A DNA stretch of 9,570 nt. Source: CBDUBS01 sp965365445. Its GTDB lineage: Bacteria > Bacteroidota > Rhodothermia > Rhodothermales > DASSAV01. This document shows positions 6,352 through 9,570 of this stretch, one piece after another. The notes below the pieces were generated by a model, which worked only from the letters and a program-made list of their open reading frames with translations, had not been told where the DNA came from and did not search any database. A program made the position numbers and the translations under genes. Each line of letters starts with the position of its first letter. The stretch's first letter is position 1. The stretch covers positions 1 through 9,570 of the forward strand of contig CBDUBS010000141.1 of assembly GCA_965365445.1 (NCBI GenBank), read 5' to 3'.

Positions 6352-7032
6352 GGCTTTGCCCCCCACCGTCTCTGATCGTCCCCGAAGAGTAGCAACGTAT
6401 ACCACACCGAGCAGGAGTTTCTTCCAGTTTGGTTGATTCAACTTAAATAGTACTGCTAATCCGAGAGCCGCCCAGCCGATCGGCCCAATGAGAATCGCGA
6501 TTCCCTTGGACAGGGTAGTGTAAAATACAAACGGCAGGGCGATGCCAAGGGCGTTTGTCATCGCGCCTATCACCGTCGTGGCCAGTACATAAACCTGAAA
6601 ACCACTTAGCTGACTCACCAACATGGTGCCCCCAGCCATCAGATGTGCGGTCAAGCCTGGATCCCTGCTCAAATTCCCTATCTCAACTGCGAGCCGTCGC
6701 CTCTCTTCAATAGGCAGCTGATCAAAGATTCGACTAAAGACCGTAGCAACTACTTCGCCCTCGATTTCGGCAGTGGTTAACTCATGCCATGTCCGCCCGC
6801 CAAGCAGATTGCTCCAGTCGATCTGAACATGATCCGCCACGTCCGTTACCAATTGCTTATAGTCGCCCGGCCAAACCATTTGCCCGAAGGTTCCAGCCCT
6901 TAGGTACACGAAGTGCCCCGTCAAGGACTCTACCGAATCACCAAAGCCCGCGTCGGTGAGTTTCGCAAGGTTTGCCCGGTCTTCGGTGCTCGATTCGGAC
7001 AATAGAACACGCAGTTCATTCATGTCTGCCAT
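6346..7032 (-). CDS. Cassette 3: YaaW/UPF0174-like hydrophobic protein
   Basis: The product has 228 residues. The N-terminal half is soluble and helical: ELRVLLSESSTEDRANLAKL at 6-25, then YKQLVTDVADHVQIDW at 58-73 and TTAEIEGEVVATVFSRIFDQ at 86-105, followed by an LPIEERRRLAVEIG segment. The C-terminal half is hydrophobic, with segments at about 130-172, 176-196 (containing LIGPIGWAALGL) and 204-216. This order, with the GPIGWA motif near the end, resembles the UPF0174/YaaW family, whose function is unknown. The usual ending PAYRVTIP is replaced here by QPNWKKLLLGVVYVATLR, so it is a divergent member. The ATG at 7032 has AAGG five bases upstream, which supports this start over Met4. The stop TAA lies inside the attC R'' box. 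Cassette expression would depend on the attI promoter or on a promoter in the 5' leader. Confidence 0.8.
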   Translation of the reverse strand: MADMNELRVLLSESSTEDRANLAKLTDAGFGDSVESLTGHFVYLRAGTFGQMVWPGDYKQLVTDVADHVQIDWSNLLGGRTWHELTTAEIEGEVVATVFSRIFDQLPIEERRRLAVEIGNLSRDPGLTAHLMAGGTMLVSQLSGFQVYVLATTVIGAMTNALGIALPFVFYTTLSKGIAILIGPIGWAALGLAVLFKLNQPNWKKLLLGVVYVATLRGRSETVGGKAV

Positions 7033-7055
7033 AATTACCTTATGAGTTTAGTGCC

Positions 7056-7156
7056 GAATAACGGCGAAGCTAACCGGCGCAACACGGGCAGAAAACGATT
7101 GGGATCAGGCAGAATCGTCGCCCCGTGTTGCGTCCGCGTTGAGCGCAGTGTTATGC
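7056..7156 (-). repeat. attC site of cassette 2
   Basis: On the plus strand GAATAAC (7056-7062) opens and GTTATGC (7150-7156) closes the site. The shared outer blocks GGCGAAGCTAA and GTTGAGCGCAGT match the other attCs. The interior differs: CGCAACACGGGC pairs with GCCCCGTGTTGCG leaving one extra base, and ACGATT pairs with AATCGT, around a GGGATCAGGCAG loop. Unpaired bases in the stem are typical of attC. The stop of the AAC(3)-like fragment lies in GTTATGC. Confidence 0.85.
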
Positions 7157-7350
7157 AGCATTCTCGCTTTTCTCTACTTCGATGTCGAAGTGCAGCACAT
7201 CTTCGCGAATACCCAGCTTCGTGTAGAGCGCTATCGCTGGCTCATCGCCTCGATCTGCCTGCACAAAGATAACATGGGCACCACGCGATGCTGCGATCTC
7301 TTTCAGTTCTTGGATCAACGCCATCGCTATGCCCTCGCGTCGATGCTTCG
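7151..7350 (-). pseudogene. 3' fragment of an AAC(3)-I-type aminoglycoside N-acetyltransferase gene
   Basis: The frame carries KHRREGIAMALIQELKEIAA, then GAHVIFVQADRGDEPAIAL, YTKLGIREDVLHFDI and a short tail ending at the TAA in the attC box. This is the C-terminal half of the AAC(3)-I GNAT family: the HRRxGIA acetyl-CoA-binding loop, the FVQADxGDxPAxALYTKLG block and the REDVxHFDI end. Full proteins are about 150-175 residues; only about 65-70 remain, and the N-terminal half including the first GNAT strands is missing. Upstream of about 7350 the same frame reads noise through the end of the membrane-protein gene, so no complete enzyme can be made. Intact relatives acetylate the 3-amino group of gentamicin and fortimicin and are well known as integron cassettes. 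Confidence 0.82.
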
Positions 7351-7356
7351 CGGCTA

Positions 7357-8292
7357 TTATAGTTTGTAGGGATCGATGTTGGTAGCTTCCACAAATCCAC
7401 CCCAGACGCTGAATATCAAGCATAACCAGTGAGCCAAGAACTTCATGACCGCAATGACGAATTCATTTTCTGTGGCAGGCCCGGATGCCTGGCCTAACCA
7501 GAATGCATATTCAATACCAATTACCGACAACAGTGAGAAGAGAAGCACGGCTACCATAACCCTAAGCACTTTATCATGTAGCAGACGTATGAGGAATTCT
7601 GACGACGCAGCGGATGATCCTCCTACGATTGCGCCCGTGATAGCGTACAACCACCCTCCGTAAGCGCCAGCTATAGCACCAAGCGTACCTCCAAAGAATA
7701 GCATTAAGCCTGAGATCTTATCGCTAAGCTCCAAGCCCCTTACAGGTATTGCTGCAATAGCAACGGTGACACATAGTACTAAAACGGCGAAGACCTTGAA
7801 TCCATCGCCTTCCTTACCGCTCTCCCGCTCCGCCCCCCTGCCAATGAACGCATCTGACGTAGAACTGTATGGCCGGGATTCATAGGGAGCAATGCGGGGA
7901 GGCTTTACAATGGCCCTATCAGGAACTGAGTAATGACTCGGCTCATCGCTTTCGAATGCCTCCTCGCTCTCAATCGGGTCGTCTTGGTATGGAGATTCGA
8001 GTTCATACATACCGGAGTCATAATCCTCTGGGGGGGCTGTCTTGTCGCCCTCTTCGCCAGTGTATGGATTAATGTTGCCGTCTGTGGACCAGTTGTTATA
8101 GAAGTCCCCGTCTGGCTCCGACCTATAGTGTGGTTTAACATATGTACCATCATCCCGGTAGTATCCATCTACGGGGACCTGAGCCTTTGCAGGGTTGCTA
8201 AGGGTTAAGCATACAGGTAGAAGGGACACCATAAGGCGCCCTATCGTGGCGGTTGATAACCTAGAACTGACAGGGATCATACTATTGGGCAT
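7357..8292 (-). CDS. Cassette 2: secreted-domain plus membrane protein with N-terminal YYR/PDG/NNW motif
   Basis: The product has 311 residues. Residues 1-38 look like a signal peptide, with a hydrophobic core LMVSLLPVCLTL and an AKA-Q cleavage-like site. Residues 41-78 hold a recurrent motif, VDGYYRDDGTYVKPHYR, then EPDG, NNWS and GNINPYTG, known from many uncharacterised bacterial proteins. A long acidic, Pro- and Tyr-rich linker (about 80-160) follows, then hydrophobic segments at about 165-184, 192-225 (Gly- and Ala-rich, possibly two helices), 241-264 and 277-300. The motif would be outside the cytoplasm if the signal is used. The ATG at 8292 has no clear Shine-Dalgarno; Met5 is a possible alternative. 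The stop TAA at 7357-7359 lies almost at the junction with the acetyltransferase remnant, so the native C-terminus may be shortened or altered. I assign no function. Confidence 0.8.
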   Translation of the reverse strand: MPNSMIPVSSRLSTATIGRLMVSLLPVCLTLSNPAKAQVPVDGYYRDDGTYVKPHYRSEPDGDFYNNWSTDGNINPYTGEEGDKTAPPEDYDSGMYELESPYQDDPIESEEAFESDEPSHYSVPDRAIVKPPRIAPYESRPYSSTSDAFIGRGAERESGKEGDGFKVFAVLVLCVTVAIAAIPVRGLELSDKISGLMLFFGGTLGAIAGAYGGWLYAITGAIVGGSSAASSEFLIRLLHDKVLRVMVAVLLFSLLSVIGIEYAFWLGQASGPATENEFVIAVMKFLAHWLCLIFSVWGGFVEATNIDPYKL

Positions 8293-8311
8293 TGTTAGGC
8301 TTGAACCAGAC

Positions 8312-8410
8312 GCATAACGGCGAAGCTAGGCGGCCCATTGCTGGCCACTGGGGCTGAGGATCAGCCGCAACGTGGCCCAGCGATGGGTACGCTTGAGCCC
8401 AGTGTTAGGC
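8312..8410 (-). repeat. attC site of cassette 1
   Basis: On the plus strand GCATAAC (8312-8318) opens and GTTAGGC (8404-8410) closes a 99-bp imperfect palindrome. Internal arms contain GGCGAAGCTAGGCGGCCC on one side and GTGGCCCAGCGATGGG with CGCTTGAGCCCAGT on the other; GTGGCC-AGC-ATGGG is repeated in inverted form. The stop TAA of the cassette 1 gene lies in the GTTAGGC box. The R'' box on the minus strand, GCCTAAC, is the complement of the cassette's own 5' GTTAGGC. Confidence 0.88.
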
Positions 8411-9301
8411 GTTTTTCCGATAGGACAGGTTGTTCTGTTCTATGCCGTCAGGATTTGTCCGTATATGACCATGCACAAGTTGTTCTTGCCCGTCTGGACC
8501 GGTCCTGTAGTAATCGTCTACTTCATGGTAGCCTGGAGAGTCATGAGTATCAATTTGATCAACAGAATGGGGTGCGCTTCCGTGCCAGAGATCACCACTA
8601 TAGGCATCAGCAGGACTTCCCAAATCAGCGTCTACAACATCTGCACTCATTAACCCACCATCATCAGCGCCCAAGACAGAAACAATGAGCATTAGGAACA
8701 GAACTGGCACTGACACCATGATCGCGAGGGATAGTCGAGACGAATAACCCTTGTTTTTCAAAATGATGAGCATTGCAGACATCAGACCCGCACTCAATAG
8801 AGCCAAACTGGCGGCAGTTGTGTATGCGTTATCCGAGAAGATATTGCCCGACAAGGACATATAGGCGTCATGTAGCATCCACACGACCAAGAATGGCAGG
8901 AGGTACATAATAATCCCACAAAGAACAGCCACAAAATTCTCAGCAATGTAAGCCAGTCTGCTGATCAGAAATACAAAAGCTACTATCGGAAGCCAGATCG
9001 GCGCGAAGTTTAATATAAGCATTGCAATAATAAACTCATACCACTTGGCTTCGCCCGAGTTGAGCCAGCGCAAATACTCAACAATGAGGCGAATACCGAT
9101 AATCACGAGCTTGATAAGAAAGACAGCGAGTGCTGCTCCTCCGACTGCATAGAAGTTATAAGCAGCCAAATCCCTCCAGAATAAGCACCCTGTGCAAACC
9201 GCTGAAAAGAGCACTACAGATAGCAGCCATAGTAGGGCGTCAGAACTTAATGTCCTTTGAATGACGCTTCGTGCTTGTTGTAGCGAGTATAAATTGCCCA
9301 T
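8405..9301 (-). CDS. Cassette 1: six-helix membrane protein with C-terminal YYR/NPDG/NN motif
   Basis: The product has 298 residues. Hydrophobic segments at about 22-42, 48-74, 87-115, 118-143, 161-181 and 188-210 predict six transmembrane helices. The remaining 88 residues are soluble and acidic (GADDGG, DVVDADLG), rich in Asp, His and Ser. They end in VDDYYRTGPDG at 261-271 and HGHIRTNPDGIEQNNLSYR at 277-295. This last stretch matches the pattern in the neighbouring cassette 2 protein, where it sits near the N-terminus. With an even number of helices and no signal peptide, the tail is probably cytoplasmic, but topology was not computed. No transport or enzyme motif was recognised. The ATG at 9301 has no clear Shine-Dalgarno and follows the core site by 35 bases, so it may rely on reinitiation after the small leader ORF. 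The gene is AT-richer than the flanking chromosome. Confidence 0.82.
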   Translation of the reverse strand: MGNLYSLQQARSVIQRTLSSDALLWLLSVVLFSAVCTGCLFWRDLAAYNFYAVGGAALAVFLIKLVIIGIRLIVEYLRWLNSGEAKWYEFIIAMLILNFAPIWLPIVAFVFLISRLAYIAENFVAVLCGIIMYLLPFLVVWMLHDAYMSLSGNIFSDNAYTTAASLALLSAGLMSAMLIILKNKGYSSRLSLAIMVSVPVLFLMLIVSVLGADDGGLMSADVVDADLGSPADAYSGDLWHGSAPHSVDQIDTHDSPGYHEVDDYYRTGPDGQEQLVHGHIRTNPDGIEQNNLSYRKNA

Positions 9302-9316
9302 GGCTTTAAGCGTGAT

Positions 9317-9409
9317 TTAGGGATGGTTTACAAAACGCCTAACCACAATTATACAGTCTGTATAAGATGGCAAACGCAGACTGCTTTTTTCTGTATGAGA
9401 AGTTGCCAT
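9317..9409 (-). CDS. 30-residue leader ORF reading across the putative attI core
   Basis: The ORF starts at the ATG complementary to 9407-9409 with AGAAGGA four to five bases upstream, the best Shine-Dalgarno near the array. It reads MATSHTEKSSLRLPSYTDCI and continues IVVRRFVNHP to a TAA at 9317-9319. It crosses the GTTAGGC core (9337-9343), so its last codons come from the cassette and would change with each inserted cassette. It ends 15 bases before the cassette 1 ATG. A comparable short ORF in attI1 of class 1 integrons (ORF-11) boosts translation of cassettes that lack their own ribosome-binding site. That parallel is inference; the peptide has no domain. Confidence 0.4.
   Translation of the reverse strand: MATSHTEKSSLRLPSYTDCIIVVRRFVNHP
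9337..9343 (-). promoter_or_regulatory. Core recombination site at the attI-cassette 1 boundary
   Basis: GCCTAAC on the plus strand is GTTAGGC on the minus strand, a perfect GTTRRRY core. To its right there is no second RYYYAAC-type partner at attC spacing and no long hairpin, unlike the three attCs. It is therefore best read as the attI side of the first insertion. Crossover would fall between G and TTAGGC. Confidence 0.7.
9349..9365. promoter_or_regulatory. 17-bp palindrome, copy 1 (TTATACAGTCTGTATAA)
   Basis: Two 8-bp arms, TTATACAG and CTGTATAA, are perfectly inverted around the central base 9357. The site lies five bases from the attI core. Its complement on the minus strand contains TATAAT (plus-strand 9348-9353), a consensus -10 box for transcription into cassette 1, with TTGCCA about 14 bases upstream as a poor -35. 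It could be an operator of a dimeric repressor acting on the cassette promoter, or a recombinase-binding element of attI. Confidence 0.55.
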
Positions 9410-9570
9410 CAATTCCTTCTATTTTCTATAAGTCCTTATGTGCCAACGGGCTTGCTGTCAATTCCCGCCTTACTTTTCCTGGTTTATACAGACTGTATAA
9501 GCCGCATTACAGCCTGTCAACCGGGCTGCGGACTCCGTGGCCTCCTTTGTTCAACACATGGGTGTAGATC
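9410..9570. other. attI-proximal leader region, no gene
   Basis: About 160 bp that hold palindrome copy 2 and, on the minus strand, TTGACA boxes at about 9455-9460 and 9516-9521. A short open frame on the plus strand (9367-9567) has no protein-like character and overlaps the signals, so I do not call it. The integrase gene should begin to the right of the window end. Confidence 0.4.
9484..9500. promoter_or_regulatory. 17-bp palindrome, copy 2 (TTATACAGACTGTATAA)
   Basis: The arms are identical to copy 1 and the central base is complementary, so this is the exact reverse complement of copy 1; the centres are 135 bp apart. On the minus strand it is preceded by TTGACA (complement of plus-strand 9516-9521) with a 15-base gap to TATACA, a possible weak promoter toward the cassettes. 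The flanks of the two copies do not match beyond the 17 bases. Confidence 0.55.

Larger units (their letters stand above)
6253..9343 (-). mobile_element. Integron gene-cassette array with three cassettes, read on the minus strand
   Basis: Three ORFs on the minus strand (9301-8405, 8292-7357, 7032-6346) are each followed by an imperfectly palindromic site of about 100 bp that begins with an RYYYAAC box containing or touching the stop codon and ends with a GTTRRRY-like box. The first cassette starts at a GTTAGGC core (9337-9343, minus strand). The 5' box of each cassette is complementary to its own attC R'' box: GTTAGGC with GCCTAAC for cassette 1, GTTATGC with GCATAAC for cassette 2, and GTTATTC with GTATAAC (one mismatch) for cassette 3. 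This is expected if each cassette once existed as a circle. The orientation places attI, and probably intI, to the right. No integrase gene lies inside the window. Confidence 0.88.

Noticed and set aside
9317..9409. The leader peptide as an integron integrase N-terminus, because SYTDCIIVVRRFV loosely resembles the SAM-like domain of IntI
   Set aside because: The frame stops after 30 codons inside the cassette and reads across the core site; the likeness comes mainly from the codons over GTTAGGC.
9367..9567. A 66-codon plus-strand frame, considered as the start of the integrase
   Set aside because: It has no tyrosine-recombinase N-terminal pattern, ends in a stop at the window edge, and overlaps the leader ORF and palindromes.
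6142..9570. CRISPR array, considered because of repeated blocks at about 1-kb spacing
   Set aside because: The repeats are about 100 bp, imperfectly palindromic, separated by whole genes and bounded by attC cores, which fits integron sites and not CRISPR.

Overview
The window looks like a piece of a chromosome or large contig from a moderately GC-rich marine-type bacterium, probably Rhodothermota or another Bacteroidota-related lineage. This is an inference from a type III glutamine synthetase (GlnN) paired with an Lrp/AsnC regulator, an Sdh iron-sulfur subunit and a tRNA of the same general style. It was not confirmed by any search. The window splits into a conserved metabolic left half and an accessory right half.

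Left half (1-5300). Positions 1-895 are a patchwork: about 100 GC-rich bases of unknown origin, a zinc-metallopeptidase-like segment with HELGH, and then, in the same reading frame, only the C-terminal domain of succinate dehydrogenase flavoprotein (SdhA). The FAD-binding part of SdhA is missing, so this is either a real rearrangement or an assembly chimera at the contig edge. A tiny ORF and a 65-residue two-helix membrane protein follow, then an intact sdhB and a strong terminator. On the opposite strand, converging on that terminator, an Lrp/AsnC-family regulator and glnN sit 25 bp apart as a probable operon for nitrogen assimilation. A tRNA with a CAT anticodon (tRNA-Ile2 favoured over elongator tRNA-Met) and its own terminator close this half.

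Transition (5306-6252). This stretch has no intact gene. It holds a short HicB-antitoxin-like remnant and an 81-codon fragment of a TrbE/VirB4 conjugation ATPase cut just before its Walker B motif. It reads as the debris of an integrative or conjugative element next to the tRNA.

Right half (6253-9570). This is a mobile-integron gene-cassette array read on the minus strand. Three attC recombination sites of about 100 bp (8312-8410, 7056-7156, 6253-6351) each overlap the stop codon of the preceding ORF, and a core site at 9337-9343 marks the probable attI junction. The integrase gene should therefore lie to the right of the window. Cassette 1 encodes a six-helix membrane protein with a C-terminal YYR/NPDG/NN motif. 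Cassette 2 encodes a secreted-then-membrane protein with a related motif at its N terminus, followed by the truncated 3' end of an AAC(3)-I-type aminoglycoside acetyltransferase gene. Cassette 3 encodes a YaaW/UPF0174-like hydrophobic protein. Just outside the first cassette lie two copies of a 17-bp palindrome, a promoter-like TATAAT overlapping one of them, and a 30-codon ORF with a Shine-Dalgarno that reads through the attI core. This is a plausible regulated expression platform for the array.

The most interesting parts are the attI leader with its paired palindromes, the two unlike membrane proteins in adjacent cassettes that share one short motif, and the hybrid cassette carrying an antibiotic-acetyltransferase remnant.
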